The notes: a model not told the origin generated them from the sequence alone. A stretch of DNA of 64,000 nt from Methylobacterium sp. (GCA_020253445.1 JADCBP010000005.1:868001-932000); one strand, 5' to 3'. Counted from the first letter of the stretch, positions 43,103 through 52,573 are shown. Numbers and translations are program-made.

Positions 43103-44515
43103 TCAGGAGTTGCGTTCGGGTTTCTGTTCGAAGATGTCGGTCGCGAGACGATGGCCCGGCGTGCCCGGCGGCAGCAGGCCCATCGCGCGCCGCGCCAGCC
43201 GGCGGGCTTCCTCGCCCTGCCCGGCAATGAGGGCGGCCCGGGCCGCGGCGAGCGCCGCATTGCCCTCGTCGCCCTTCCGGCCATAGGCCTGCGCGAGAAA
43301 GCGAAAGCCTTCGTAATTCTCCGGGTCGCGGCCCGTGGCATTGGCGAGTTCGCGGATCGCCTCATCCATGAAGCGGGGGTTGTCGGTCGCGACCAGCGCA
43401 TGGCCGAGCATCGTGCGGATCAGCGCCTGCCCCGGCGCGAGGGATACGGCCTTGCGCAGAGGGGCGATCGCCTCGTTCGGGCGGCCCCCTTCCAGCAGTG
43501 CCTGGCCCTTCAGTTCCCAGAAAAAGGCATTGCCCGGTTGCGCCTGGATGAGCGCATCGATCTGCCGGATCGCATTGTCGAGCCGCCCGGTGCGGTATTC
43601 GATGATGGCCCGGGCATAGCGCGCAGGCAGGGAATTGTCATAGGCCGGATAGCGCCGCGCGATCTCGCTTGCGGTGCCGGTGAAGGCGTAGAGCTTCGCG
43701 CGGACCATGTCGTGCCGCAATTGCCGGGCGGGCGGGTCCTTCTGGTTGAAATGCGGGCTCTGCGGCGCGATCTCCCGCAAGGAAGCCACGCGATCCGCCG
43801 CCATCGGGTGGCTCTGAAGGTAGCGATCCATGCGCGTGGCCGCGAAGAGCTGCTCGTTCGCCATGCGCTCGAAGGTCTCGAGCATGCCCTTGGCCGATTG
43901 GCCCGTCGCGTCGAGAAATTTCAAGGCGGCGCGATCGGCCGCGGCTTCCTCCGTGCGCTGGTAGGCCAGGAGATAGCGGCGCGCGAGTTCCGAGCCGCCC
44001 ATCAGCGCACCCGCCGCACCATAGCCATCGCTGCCGACCTGCCCGCTGCGCCCCCCCCCGATGAGGGCCGCGCCGCCCAGAATGGTGCCGATGATCGCGA
44101 TGGCCTGCGCATTGCCGAGTTCCTGCCGCAGGCGCGCGAGATGCCCGCCCGCAATATGCCCCGTCTCATGCGCCAGCACGCCGATGATCTGGTTCGGCGT
44201 CGTCGATTCCATAATGGCGCCGATATTCACGAAGACGCGCCGGCCATCCGCCACGAAGGCGTTGAAGGAGCGATCCGCCACCAGCACGACGCGGATGAAG
44301 CCCTTGCGCAGACCCGCGGCCCCCAGAAGCGGATCGAGATATTCGCGCATCAATTGCTCGATTTCCGCATCGCGGATGAAGCTCATGCGCGGGCGGTTCG
44401 ATGATTGCGCGAAGGCGGGCGCAAGGCTCTGCGCAAGCAGCGCCAGGGCCGCCAATCCGGCCACCAGCGGCCGTGCACGAGGGCTCAGCAGGGAAAGACG
44501 GGTGAAAAGGCGCAT
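43103..44515 (-). CDS. M48-family periplasmic Zn metalloprotease with TPR repeats (BepA-like)
   Basis: 470 residues. Signal peptide to SLAPAFAQ, then a peptidase domain with HETGH at 116-120 and the helix EEAAADRAALKFLDATG that contributes the third zinc ligand, then TPR-like helices to the C-terminus (KGQALLEGGRPNEAIAPLRKAV and AYGRKGDEGNAALAAARAAL). This is the BepA/YfgC plan; BepA in E. coli assists or degrades LptD and BAM substrates at the outer membrane. Ends upstream of the DsbA-like gene, a sensible partner for disulfide-dependent outer-membrane proteins. Confidence 0.93.
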   Translation of the reverse strand: MRLFTRLSLLSPRARPLVAGLAALALLAQSLAPAFAQSSNRPRMSFIRDAEIEQLMREYLDPLLGAAGLRKGFIRVVLVADRSFNAFVADGRRVFVNIGAIMESTTPNQIIGVLAHETGHIAGGHLARLRQELGNAQAIAIIGTILGGAALIGGGRSGQVGSDGYGAAGALMGGSELARRYLLAYQRTEEAAADRAALKFLDATGQSAKGMLETFERMANEQLFAATRMDRYLQSHPMAADRVASLREIAPQSPHFNQKDPPARQLRHDMVRAKLYAFTGTASEIARRYPAYDNSLPARYARAIIEYRTGRLDNAIRQIDALIQAQPGNAFFWELKGQALLEGGRPNEAIAPLRKAVSLAPGQALIRTMLGHALVATDNPRFMDEAIRELANATGRDPENYEGFRFLAQAYGRKGDEGNAALAAARAALIAGQGEEARRLARRAMGLLPPGTPGHRLATDIFEQKPERNS

Positions 44516-44653
44516 CGCGGCTCGGCCGAGGCAACAAGGACTCTGATCGGACTAGTGCAGCACGCCAATGCGGTCAATTCAGGGCGCCTCACGCCATTTG
44601 ACAATCGCGTGAGGCGCGATCAAGGGAGGGCGGCCTTTTTTGAGGGATTTTTC

Positions 44654-45883
44654 ATGTCTCGACCGCCTTTTCTTGCGCCTGCCGCATCCCGCCGTTCGAA
44701 CATCGCCTCGTTCATCGCGATGGATGTGATGCGCGAGGCCAAGACGCTCGCGCGGGCCGGCGCGGAAATCGTGCATTGCGAAGTGGGCGAGCCTGGTGCC
44801 GCGCCACCGCGCCCGGTGCGGGAGGCGGCGATCGCGGCGCTCTCGGGCGGTCGCGTGAGCTACACGGAAGCCCTCGGCATCCCTTCGCTTCGCGAGGCGA
44901 TCGCGCGGAACTACGCCACGAAATATGGCGTGACGGTTGATCCCGCCCGCGTGATCGTGACCACGGGTTCTTCGGGCGGTTTTGTGCTGGGCTTCCTCGC
45001 GATGCTCGATCATGGCGGGCGGATCGGCATTCCCAATCCGGGCTACCCGGCCTATCGAAATATTCTCGACGCGCTCGGCATCGAATCGGTGCCGATCGAG
45101 ACCGGTCCGCAGAGCCGCTACGCGCTTTCCGCAGCGGCGATCCGCGCCGCGCATGCCGAGAAGCCGCTCGATGCCGTGCTGCTGATGAGCCCGGCCAACC
45201 CTACGGGCGTTCTCACGCCCGCTTCCGAGGTGAGGAAAATCGCGGAGGCCTGCGCCGAACTCGGGATCTGGCTTGTCTCGGACGAGATCTATCACGGCCT
45301 GACCTATGAGGGCACGAGCGCGTTTTCAGGAAAAGTGGTCGCCGGTTTTCCAACCGAAAACGCGGATATCAAGGAGGCGACGGCGCTTCGCTACACCGAC
45401 GACGCGGTGATCGTGAACTCGTTCTCGAAATATTATTGCATGACCGGCTGGCGCGTGGGCTGGCTGGTGGTGCCGGAGCGGCTCATCCGCCCGATCGAAT
45501 GCCTGCAGCAGAACCTCTCGATTTCCGTGCCCTATCTCAGCCAGATCGCGGCGGTGGCCGCTTTCCAGGCCACCGAGGAACTCGAAGCGATCAAGGCGGG
45601 TTATGCGAAGAACCGCGCGATCCTCATGGAGGCCTTGCCGCGCCTCGGCCTGCCGCCCCTGCCGATGGACGGGGCCTTCTACGCCTATTGCGACATCGCG
45701 CAATATTCCAACGATTCCATGGATTTCGCGCGCCGCGCCCTGCGCGAGGCCGGCCTCGCCATCACGCCCGGCCTCGATTTCGACCCCGTGGGGGGAAACC
45801 GCTTCGTGCGCTTCTCCTATGCGGGGAGCGAGGCGGACATCGTGACGGCGGTGAAACGGCTGGAAGCGTGGCTGGGGCGGTAA
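44654..45883 (+). CDS. PLP-dependent class I/II aminotransferase with an in-frame REP insertion
   Basis: 409 residues, fold type I aminotransferase. Landmarks are SYTEALGIPSLREAIA, TTGSSGGFVLGFLAML, NPGYPAYRN, MSPANPTGVL, VSDEIYHGLTYEG and NSFSKYYCMTGWRVGW, which holds the PLP-binding lysine; the C-terminal FVRFSYAG provides the carboxylate-binding arginine. Between TYEG and ATALRYTDDAV lies an extra segment of about 20 residues (SAFSGKVVAGFPTENADIKE) encoded largely by a 44-bp REP palindrome. In relatives this loop is short. Substrate unknown, possibly aspartate, alanine or aromatic. The insertion keeps the frame, so the protein may still work. Confidence 0.93.
   Translation: MSRPPFLAPAASRRSNIASFIAMDVMREAKTLARAGAEIVHCEVGEPGAAPPRPVREAAIAALSGGRVSYTEALGIPSLREAIARNYATKYGVTVDPARVIVTTGSSGGFVLGFLAMLDHGGRIGIPNPGYPAYRNILDALGIESVPIETGPQSRYALSAAAIRAAHAEKPLDAVLLMSPANPTGVLTPASEVRKIAEACAELGIWLVSDEIYHGLTYEGTSAFSGKVVAGFPTENADIKEATALRYTDDAVIVNSFSKYYCMTGWRVGWLVVPERLIRPIECLQQNLSISVPYLSQIAAVAAFQATEELEAIKAGYAKNRAILMEALPRLGLPPLPMDGAFYAYCDIAQYSNDSMDFARRALREAGLAITPGLDFDPVGGNRFVRFSYAGSEADIVTAVKRLEAWLGR
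45320..45363. repeat. REP palindrome embedded in a coding sequence
   Basis: GCGTTTTC at 45320-45327 pairs with GAAAACGC at 45356-45363; inside, GGAAAA pairs with TTTTCC around GTGGTCGCCGG. Same 44-bp length and core as the intergenic REP at 20492. It encodes codons 223-237 of the aminotransferase without a stop. Confidence 0.85.
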
Positions 45884-45888
45884 TCACG

Positions 45889-45968
45889 CGTCATGGCCGG
45901 ACTTGTTCCGGCCATCCACGCCTTTCCGACGCAAGACGTGGATGCACGGGCCAAGCCCGTGCATGACG
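45889..45968. repeat. Inverted pair of 32-bp palindromic repeats
   Basis: Copies at 45889-45920 (CGTCATGGCC form) and 45937-45968 (CGTGGATGCACGGG variant, inverted) right after the aminotransferase stop. Same family as those around the GIY-YIG gene; together they can form a large stem, perhaps a terminator. Confidence 0.85.
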
Positions 45969-45997
45969 CCCGAGTCGACATGCGCTAACCTCCAGCC

Positions 45998-46228
45998 ATG
46001 AACCTCCCCCTCTCCACTGCGCTCCTGCATGCGGCGCTGACCGTTCTGCGCCTGCTCTCCTTCGCTCTTGCCGTGCTCTTGCTGTTGCTGGCGATCCGCG
46101 CGCAATTCGACGAGAACATTTCCATCGGCTGGGGGCAGGCGAGCCTCGGGGCGCTGGCTTTCGCCGCCACCGGTGCCGCTTGCGGGTGGCTGCGAAAGCG
46201 GCTCGAAGCGCGCATCAGGCGGGGTTGA
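45998..46228 (+). CDS. Small membrane protein, unknown function
   Basis: 76 residues with two hydrophobic helices (around [20 protein letters not shown] and [16 protein letters not shown]) and a basic C-terminus ([11 protein letters not shown]), consistent with a small two-helix inner membrane protein. No clear ribosome site precedes the ATG and no family is recognised. It precedes gatB by 62 bases in the same direction. The clean hydrophobic pattern and positive-inside end argue that it is real. Confidence 0.5.
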   Translation: MNLPLSTALLHAALTVLRLLSFALAVLLLLLAIRAQFDENISIGWGQASLGALAFAATGAACGWLRKRLEARIRRG

Positions 46229-46290
46229 CGCCCGCGTTGGGTGCAGCGAAAAGGCAGACAATCCCATGCTCTCGAAATGAGGCCGGTTTC

Positions 46291-47775
46291 ATGTCGCTCG
46301 ATATCCGTTCCGCCCATCCCAAGCAGTGGATCAAGGGCGCGAAAGCCGATTGGGAAATCATCATCGGCATGGAAATCCACGCGCAGGTGAATTCCAACGC
46401 CAAGTTGTTTTCCGGCGCCTCCACCACCTTCGGCTCCGAGCCGAACGCGAATGTGAGCCTCGTGGATGCCGCGATGCCCGGCATGCTGCCCGTCATCAAC
46501 CGGGAATGCGTGGCGCAGGCGGTGCGCACGGGCCTTGGCCTCAAGGCCGAGATCCACACGACCTCGCGCTTCGACCGGAAGAACTATTTCTATCCCGACC
46601 TGCCGCAAGGCTACCAGATCAGCCAGTTCGCGCACCCGATCGTGGGCGAGGGCGAGGTGATCGTGGATGTGCCCGGCGAGGCCGAGCCCATCATGGTGCG
46701 CATCGAGCGGCTGCATCTCGAACAGGATGCGGGAAAGTCGATCCATGATCAGGACCCGCTGAATTCCTTCGTTGATCTCAACCGCGCGGGTGTCGCGCTG
46801 ATGGAGATCGTCTCGAAGCCGGACCTTCGCTCGGCCGAGGAGGCGCAGGCCTATGTGACGAAGCTCCGCACCATCCTGCGCTATCTCGGCACCTGCGATG
46901 GTGACATGGAGAAGGGCAATTTGCGCGCGGATGTGAATGTCTCCGTGAGGAAGCCCGGAGAGCCGTTCGGCACGCGCTGCGAGATCAAGAACGTCAACTC
47001 GATCCGCTTCATCGGGCAGGCGATCGAGGTGGAGGCGCGCCGGCAGATCGGAATCCTCGAAGATGGCGGCAGAATCGACCAGGAAACCCGCCTTTATGAT
47101 CCGGGCAAGCGCGAGACGCGCTCCATGCGTTCGAAGGAAGAGGCGCATGATTACCGTTACTTCCCCGATCCCGACCTGCTGCCGCTGGTGCTGCCCGAGG
47201 GCTTCGTGGAGGAGTTGGCGCAGCACCTGCCGGAACTGCCGGATGCCAAGAAGGCCCGCTTCATCCGCCAATACGGCCTCTCGGCCTATGATGCGAGCGT
47301 GCTCGTGGCCGAGCGCGAGAGCGCGGATTATTTCGAGGCGGTTGCCAAGGGCCGCGACGGCAAGATTGCCGCGAACTGGGTCATCAACGAGCTTTTCGGC
47401 CGCCTGAACAAGGACGGGAAGTCGATCGAGACGAATCCGGTTTCGGCCAGCCAGCTCGGCGGGATCATCGATCTCATCGCCGCGGGCACCATCTCGGGCA
47501 GAATCGCCAAAGACCTGTTCGAGATCGTCTTTACCGAAGGCGGCGATCCGGGGACAATCGTCGAGCAGCGCGGCATGAAGCAGGTGACGGATACCGGCGC
47601 GATCGAAAGGATCGTGGACGAGATCATCGCCGCCAGCCCCGACAAGGTTCAGCAGGCCAAGGAAAAGCCCACCCTGCTCGGCTGGTTCGTGGGGCAGGTG
47701 ATGAAGGCCTCGGGCGGCAAGGCCAATCCGGGCGCGGTGAACGACCTCCTGAAGCAGAAACTGGGGATCGAGTGA
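46291..47775 (+). CDS. gatB: Aspartyl/glutamyl-tRNA(Asn/Gln) amidotransferase subunit B
   Basis: Kinase/tRNA-binding subunit of GatCAB, which converts Glu-tRNA(Gln) and Asp-tRNA(Asn) to the amidated forms. 494 residues, full length: [114 protein letters not shown], and the C-terminal YqeY-like tail ending [23 protein letters not shown]. gatA and gatC are not in this window. Confidence 0.97.
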   Translation: MSLDIRSAHPKQWIKGAKADWEIIIGMEIHAQVNSNAKLFSGASTTFGSEPNANVSLVDAAMPGMLPVINRECVAQAVRTGLGLKAEIHTTSRFDRKNYFYPDLPQGYQISQFAHPIVGEGEVIVDVPGEAEPIMVRIERLHLEQDAGKSIHDQDPLNSFVDLNRAGVALMEIVSKPDLRSAEEAQAYVTKLRTILRYLGTCDGDMEKGNLRADVNVSVRKPGEPFGTRCEIKNVNSIRFIGQAIEVEARRQIGILEDGGRIDQETRLYDPGKRETRSMRSKEEAHDYRYFPDPDLLPLVLPEGFVEELAQHLPELPDAKKARFIRQYGLSAYDASVLVAERESADYFEAVAKGRDGKIAANWVINELFGRLNKDGKSIETNPVSASQLGGIIDLIAAGTISGRIAKDLFEIVFTEGGDPGTIVEQRGMKQVTDTGAIERIVDEIIAASPDKVQQAKEKPTLLGWFVGQVMKASGGKANPGAVNDLLKQKLGIE

Positions 47776-47900
47776 TCCCGCATCTTCGTCCCGCCCGCGA
47801 TGCCGATGCGCAGCACCTCTTCGGCCTGCTCACCCTCTGCTTTGCCGAATATCCCGGCTGCTGCGCCGATCCGCATGATGGTCCGCCCGATCTTGCGAAG
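47772..47900 (+). pseudogene. N-terminal stub of a GNAT acetyltransferase
   Basis: A GTG at 47772 overlapping the gatB stop opens [23 protein letters not shown] then EYPGCCADPHDGPPDLAK, which looks like the first 40 residues of a GNAT-family protein. The homology ends abruptly at the convergent dedA gene and no acetyl-CoA-binding motif follows. Probably a gene truncated by a rearrangement that brought in dedA. Confidence 0.55.
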
Positions 47901-47907
47901 GGCCTTT

Positions 47908-48486
47908 TCATTTCGGCAGCGGCAACAAGCCCTGGATCATGCCGTAGCTTTCCGCAAAATGGGTTCGGAACCATTCAGAGGATACGAGCAGGTGGCTCGG
48001 CGCGAAGAAGACGCAGATCCAGCCGATGGCACCCACGATATTCGCCGCCATGAAGGCCGCCGGCGGCATGCGCGAGAGGCCCGCAACGATGGGGATGAGC
48101 ACGCGGATCGGACCCATGAAATGCCCGAAGAACACTCCTATCACGCCCCAGCGTCGCGTGAAATCCTGCGCCATTGCGACTGTTCCGCTATAGTTGCGCA
48201 CTGGCCACATCGTGAGGATGCGGCCCTGCATGGTGGCGCTGATGATGTACATGAGCGAGAAGCCGAGGCTCGCCCCGAGCGCGCCCGCGAGCAGGGAGGG
48301 CAGCAGCGGCACGCCGCTCGCCGCCATCAAGCCGCCGATCGCGATCAGCAGGAAGGTGGATGGGATGAAGATCGAGACCACGACAATCGTCTCACCCAGC
48401 GCCATCAGGAAAATGATCAGCGGCGCGTAATCCTGGTTTGCGCGGATGAAGGCCAGGATGTCGTCAGTCGTAAGGTTGAACGGCAT
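47908..48486 (-). CDS. DedA-family membrane protein
   Basis: About 192 residues with the DedA/SNARE-associated fold. Landmarks are FLMALGETIVVVSIFIPST, the central GAxxGxxxGFSLMYIISA segment, and the re-entrant RRWGVIGVFFGHFMGPIRVLIPIVAGLSRMP motif with the conserved arginine and glycine-proline. Family members are flippases for polyisoprenyl phosphates or phosphatidylethanolamine. The start at 48486 follows AGGA; an ATG at 48513 is also possible. Confidence 0.88.
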   Translation of the reverse strand: MPFNLTTDDILAFIRANQDYAPLIIFLMALGETIVVVSIFIPSTFLLIAIGGLMAASGVPLLPSLLAGALGASLGFSLMYIISATMQGRILTMWPVRNYSGTVAMAQDFTRRWGVIGVFFGHFMGPIRVLIPIVAGLSRMPPAAFMAANIVGAIGWICVFFAPSHLLVSSEWFRTHFAESYGMIQGLLPLPK

Positions 48487-48668
48487 GGGGTCCTGATGGA
48501 ACGAGGACGACAACGCCGCAAGCGGCAGGCATCGGTGGAATAAAGGATACCCGGTCTTTCGTCCAGTGATCTGGCGTTCTCAAGGCGAAAAGCGCCTGTG
48601 AAAAGCCGCTTTTTTGTTTCCGAGCGGTCCAGGCCTGCGGCCGCTCCGGCCTGGCCCCCGGCCGGCGT

Positions 48669-49004
48669 TCAGCGTCCCTGCGCTTTCAGCCGCGCGCGGC
48701 ATTCCACGTTGAACACGCGCCAGGTCTTGCCCGCGGCCGTGAACTGCGCCTTGTTCTGCCGCCATTCCTGCCCGCAGGCGCGCATGCGGTTGTCATTCGC
48801 GAGCTGGGCTTCCGAGCGCTTGCGCTTGGGCTTGGGGGCCTCGGCGGCGGGCGCCTGTGTCGCCGGTGCGGTGGCGGCCGGCGCGCTGCGGGTGGTGGCG
48901 GACGGGCGCAGGGGGTTCGGCTGGGCAGGCATGGTCTGGGCCAGCGCAACGGAGGCAGGCAGGCCCAAGGCCAGGGCGAGGGTGGCGAGGCGGCAAGGCG
49001 TCAT
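48669..49004 (-). CDS. Small secreted PsiF-like protein
   Basis: 111 residues with a signal peptide ending ASVALAQ, an Ala/Pro-rich linker and a basic conserved C-terminal block: AQLANDNRMRACGQEWRQNK, then AGKTWRVFNVECRARLKAQ. The CxxEW...GKTW..F..EC pattern is typical of small periplasmic proteins of Hyphomicrobiales related to the PsiF repeat. Function unknown. Two cysteines could form one disulfide. Confidence 0.7.
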   Translation of the reverse strand: MTPCRLATLALALGLPASVALAQTMPAQPNPLRPSATTRSAPAATAPATQAPAAEAPKPKRKRSEAQLANDNRMRACGQEWRQNKAQFTAAGKTWRVFNVECRARLKAQGR

Positions 49005-49215
49005 GGCGGCTTCCAATCGTCGATCCGGACAGGCTCCGGCCCATGAAGCTTAGCGCCGCACATGCTGCCCCGCCAGAGCCCGTGGGGCGGCTTTCTCACA
49101 ACCGCGCGAGCAGGCCGAAAATTGCCGTCCACCCCCTGCCCATCGCCGCAAGCCAGGCTTATGCTCCGATCGCTACGGCCCGAGGGCCGTTTCCCAGTGA
49201 AGGACAGAACCGCCG

Positions 49216-49917
49216 ATGAAACCCATCGATCTCTATTACTGGCCTACCCCGAATGGCTGGAAAATCTCCATCATGCTCGAGGAATGCGGGCTGCCCTACG
49301 AAACGCACCTGATCGATATCGGCAAGGGCGACCAGTTCAAGCCGGAATTCCTGGCGGTGTCGCCGAACAACAAGATTCCGGCCATCGTGGATTACGAGAC
49401 CGTGGGTGGCGAGCCGATCTCGGTCTTCGAAAGCGGTGCCATTCTCCAGTATCTCGCGCGGAAAACGGGCAAGTTCTATCCCGTCAACGAGCGGAGCCGC
49501 GTCGAGGTGGATCAGTGGCTGTTCTGGCAGGTCGGCGGCCTCGGCCCCATGGCTGGCCAGACGCATCATTTCCGCATCTACGCGCCGGAGAAGATCGAAT
49601 ACGCCATCAACCGCTACACCAACGAGACCAGGCGCCTTTATGGCGTGATGAACAAGCGGCTGAAGGATCGCGAATATCTCGCGGGCGACTATTCCATCGC
49701 CGATATCGCCTGCTACAGCTGGGCCAAGCTCTGGGAGCGGCAGGGGCAGGACATCAACGAATTCCCGCACATGAAGCGCTGGCTCGACGCAATCGCCTCA
49801 CGTCCGGCCGTGCAACGCGGCCTTGCGGTGGGGGCAGAGAAGCGCGATCCCTCAAGCGCGCGCATGCAGGACCCGAAGGTGCAGGAAATCCTGTTCGGCA
49901 ACAAGCCGAAGGGGTGA
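49216..49917 (+). CDS. Glutathione S-transferase family protein (YfcG/YghU-like)
   Basis: 233 residues. N-terminal thioredoxin-like domain with LYYWPTPNGWKISIMLEECGLPYE (the TPNG turn of the Ure2p/YfcG/YghU class), SPNNKIPAIVD with the cis-proline, and SVFESGAILQYLARK for glutathione binding; C-terminal helical domain with DYSIADIACYSWA. Members of this class reduce disulfides using two glutathiones. Monocistronic. Confidence 0.93.
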   Translation: MKPIDLYYWPTPNGWKISIMLEECGLPYETHLIDIGKGDQFKPEFLAVSPNNKIPAIVDYETVGGEPISVFESGAILQYLARKTGKFYPVNERSRVEVDQWLFWQVGGLGPMAGQTHHFRIYAPEKIEYAINRYTNETRRLYGVMNKRLKDREYLAGDYSIADIACYSWAKLWERQGQDINEFPHMKRWLDAIASRPAVQRGLAVGAEKRDPSSARMQDPKVQEILFGNKPKG

Positions 49918-50040
49918 GGCTGCTTTTCACTGCACCAAATTTCGGACCTTTGGGAGCGAGGCGGGCCCAATTCGCCAGCAGAAAGACCGATTTCCGCACG
50001 GGGCGAGCCAGATCGGAAATCGCGCTCTTTCCTGCCACGT

Positions 50041-50319
50041 TTATTCCGAACAACCGGGATCAGCCCTGATCGACCCCTGCCCGATTTCGGGCCCGGATGG
50101 TTCTGCATCCGTCTTTTGATTTTTGGCATCCAACCGTTCTGCAACTACCGAATTTGCCACGGCATCGATCGTCGTGTTCACGAGAACCGACCTATTCGAG
50201 GAGACCAAATCAGCGGACGCATCGGCCAAACCCCCAAGGGCTTCGAGAGCGGTCTGAGCGACCGATAACGAGCTTTCGACGGCGGCTTCGATGACCGCTC
50301 CAACCACTTCGTCGATCAT
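50041..50319 (-). CDS. Hypothetical 92-residue protein
   Basis: A minus-strand frame whose first 60 residues form a plausible alanine/valine-rich amphipathic helix (MIDEVVGAVIEAAVESSLSV), preceded by GGAG at a suitable distance before ATG 50319. The C-terminal third is low complexity. No family recognised and no signal peptide. Codon quality is only moderate, so it could be spurious. Confidence 0.35.
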   Translation of the reverse strand: MIDEVVGAVIEAAVESSLSVAQTALEALGGLADASADLVSSNRSVLVNTTIDAVANSVVAERLDAKNQKTDAEPSGPEIGQGSIRADPGCSE

Positions 50320-50468
50320 TCAGTCCACTCCAATCCCGTGTCACACGCGATCACAGCCAAAACTGGAGCACCGGAGCCGGAGATCCAGGGCGATAACCCG
50401 ATCTCCGGACAATCTCCCCTGTCACTGGGGCGAATGCATGGCAAGCCCTCGGTTCTGCGGCCTGCGCC

Positions 50469-50861
50469 TCAATTCGTGCGCGACCAGCTCACGGAGCGGC
50501 AGATCCAGCCGCCGGCGATGCATCCCGCCGTGGTGAGCGCATTGCCCGAGAGTGTCATCTTGCCGGAATAGGTCTTGCCGTCTTCCGGGTTGAAGGCCTG
50601 CCCGGCCCAGCTGTTCGTGCCATTCGGCCTCATGTCATAAAACACGCGCTGGCCGACACTGGATTTCGATTCGGCCGGGTTCCTCAGCCAAACCACCGTG
50701 CCGCAAATCGCCTCGCCGCATTTGGCGAAGCGGACTCGCGATTCGCCATTTTCACGCAGCCATGTGCCCAGAACCTCCTGCGCGGATGCCATGCCCGGCA
50801 GGACGAATGCGCCGGCAAGGCCTGCGCCGAGCGCGAGAATGGTTGTCTTGACGCGAGCCAT
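50469..50861 (-). CDS. DUF2147 domain-containing secreted protein
   Basis: 130 residues. Signal peptide to GMASA-QEVLG, then the DUF2147 core: LGTWLRENGESRVRFAKCGEAICGTVVWL, FNPEDGKTYSGKMTLSGNALTTAGC and terminal CRSVSWSR. The two CG sites suggest a disulfide. Start 50861 has GAGGGGAGAGGA upstream. Role unknown, perhaps envelope associated. The upstream 362-base gap 50862-51223 shows no gene; it presumably contains this gene's promoter. Confidence 0.88.
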   Translation of the reverse strand: MARVKTTILALGAGLAGAFVLPGMASAQEVLGTWLRENGESRVRFAKCGEAICGTVVWLRNPAESKSSVGQRVFYDMRPNGTNSWAGQAFNPEDGKTYSGKMTLSGNALTTAGCIAGGWICRSVSWSRTN

Positions 50862-51223
50862 GGTTTCCTCTCCCCTCCCGGGTTTTTCGCGGTCGGGCCG
50901 AACCCCAGGGTCGACCCCTGAAGCGGAAGAATAGTTCATTCCTAAACAATGTCCAGCCGGAGGCATCCTGCCGGCAATTGGCCTGGAATGGTTTCGGGAA
51001 GCTTCTGTTCACCTTGAGGGATGAACTTGAATGCCGTTGAAAGAATTGTGAAAATCGAGTTTTCAGCCTCAATGGAATGTGAATCGCCTCCCGGGCGGCA
51101 GAGTTTGGTAACGACACTTTTTCAGCGGTTTTTCGAGAATTTTCTTCAAATTCGAGCCATCCGATCGGGGCCAGGGCAAAGAGCCACCGAGGAATGACAG
51201 GTCACAGGCAAGGGAACAGACCG

Positions 51224-51469
51224 ATGGCGATGATGGGCTTGAATGGATCCGGCGAACCGGTCGCGAACCTCTTCGAGAAGGCGGTGGATTTTGCCACGGG
51301 GCGCTCCGGCGCTCTCGATTTCGTCGAGGCGCACAAGTGGTTCAATCTCGCGGCGATGCGCGGGGATGCCGAGGCGGCGCGCCGACGGCAGGAACTCGCG
51401 GCCGAAATGGCACCGGTGGAGGTCGCCCAGGCCCTGCGGCTCGCCCGGGAGTGGATTTCAACGCACTGA
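51224..51469 (+). CDS. Short Sel1-repeat protein
   Basis: 81 residues including one Sel1-type motif (DFVEAHKWFNLAAMRGDAEAARRRQELAAEM). ATG 51224 has AGGGAAC upstream; a start at 51194 is the alternative. Typical short alphaproteobacterial Sel1-like protein without a signal peptide; function unknown. Last chromosomal gene before the tRNA-Ser island. Confidence 0.75.
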   Translation: MAMMGLNGSGEPVANLFEKAVDFATGRSGALDFVEAHKWFNLAAMRGDAEAARRRQELAAEMAPVEVAQALRLAREWISTH

Positions 51470-51602
51470 GCAGGGGCCTCGGCCTCAGGCTCTGCCTTCC
51501 CGGCCCGGGCATGGCGCAGCCCGACCGGAAAAGCTCGCCGTTCGGGGCTTGTAACCGTGGCTTCGCTCGGGCATAGACGTGGCATGCCGGTTCATCGGCG
51601 TC

Positions 51603-51694
51603 GGAGACGTGGCCGAGAGGCTGAAGGCACTCGTTTGCTAAATGAGCATACCTCGAAAGGGGTATCATGGGTTCGAATCCCATCGTCTCCGCCA
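51603..51694 (+). tRNA. tRNA-Ser (GCU), integration target
   Basis: Class II tRNA: GGAGACG acceptor pairing with CGTCTCC, anticodon loop TTGCTAA with GCT, long variable arm TACCTCGAAAGGGGTA, T-arm GGGTTCGAATCCC and encoded GCCA. The last 17 bases recur at 63357, marking an integrated element. Confidence 0.97.
51678..51694 (+). other. attL core
   Basis: TCCCATCGTCTCCGCCA, the 3' end of tRNA-Ser, repeated exactly at 63357-63373. Confidence 0.85.
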
Positions 51695-51870
51695 TAAAAT
51701 ATTGATTTTATTGCTATTTCTGAATTGACCCGCCATTGTTCCCGCCAATAAGCAGCGGACAGGGCCGCGATCTGTGCCGGACAATTACGACGCATTCGGC
51801 CGATTTTTCGCCATTTCTCATTGTGGTTCAGTTCAACGCAACGCCGCTTCTGGCGTTCGGAGACACCACC

Positions 51871-52170
51871 ATGATCGATACCGCACCGGAAACGTTGCGC
51901 GACAAGCTGCTCGACGCCACTGCCGCGCCGCAGAAAATTCCTTCCCCTTCTTCCGAACCGCGTGGACCGCGCGAGCTTCTCGAAAAAGAAGAGCTTCTGA
52001 CCGTCGAAGAGATCTGCCGCGTAACCCGCCTGTCTCGCCCGACTATCTATCGGCACCTGGCGGCGGGAACACTCACGGCCTTCAAGCTGGGTGCTCGCAC
52101 CGTTTTCCGTGCGGAGGATGTGCGCCGGTTCATGGCGCAGAAGGTCTGGGGAGGGCGCAATGCAGCCTAA
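51871..52170 (+). CDS. Excisionase-like helix-turn-helix DNA-binding protein
   Basis: 99 residues. The C-terminal half is a MerR/excisionase-type domain: LLTVEEICRVTRLSRPTIYRHLAAGTLTAFKLGARTVFRAEDVRRFM, where the recognition helix is SRPTIYRHLAAG and the wing is FKLGARTVF. An N-terminal 50-residue acidic/proline region is unstructured. In such elements it usually controls excision or early transcription. ATG 51871 is preceded by GGAGA. Overlaps the next gene by 11 bases. Confidence 0.85.
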   Translation: MIDTAPETLRDKLLDATAAPQKIPSPSSEPRGPRELLEKEELLTVEEICRVTRLSRPTIYRHLAAGTLTAFKLGARTVFRAEDVRRFMAQKVWGGRNAA

Positions 52171-52573
52171 CCCCCTATCGCCATCTCACGGGAAATTCGC
52201 TGCCGTGTTTGCAAGGCGGACTTATACTCCGGTTGAGGAAATTCCGCCCGCGCTAACGTCGAACATGAAATCCTTACAGCGGCACGGCCGCCATGGATGG
52301 GACGATCAGCCCCTACCGCAGCGTCACTTTGCAGAATTGAGCACCGTAGAGCAGCTGCAGCACGCGGCAGTCCCCTGGCCGATGTGGGTGAGGCAGCGTC
52401 AGGCGGGCGAGATCGACCGGCTGCATACCTGTCTCTGGTGCGCGCCGGACGAAGCAACGTTCAATGCGACAAAACATGGCGACGCGGCCCCGCCAGGTGA
52501 TCAGTTGCTCGCCATTGGCTGGCGCCCGGCCGGCGGACAGCCTCTTCAACAAGGTAGCGACGCGGCCGAATGA
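52160..52573 (+). CDS. Hypothetical island protein
   Basis: 137 residues starting inside the end of the HTH gene with GGGGAGGG upstream. Contains an RHGWDDQPLPQRHFAELSTVEQLQHAAVPWPMWVR region with conserved-looking aromatics and CLWCAPDEATFN with a CxxC pair. No family recognised. The start overlap and position before the primase suggest an early-gene operon. Confidence 0.55.
   Translation: MQPNPLSPSHGKFAAVFARRTYTPVEEIPPALTSNMKSLQRHGRHGWDDQPLPQRHFAELSTVEQLQHAAVPWPMWVRQRQAGEIDRLHTCLWCAPDEATFNATKHGDAAPPGDQLLAIGWRPAGGQPLQQGSDAAE

Noticed and set aside
39758-44404. Long plus-strand frames opposite accC and the M48 peptidase
   Set aside because: Antisense shadows of conserved genes.
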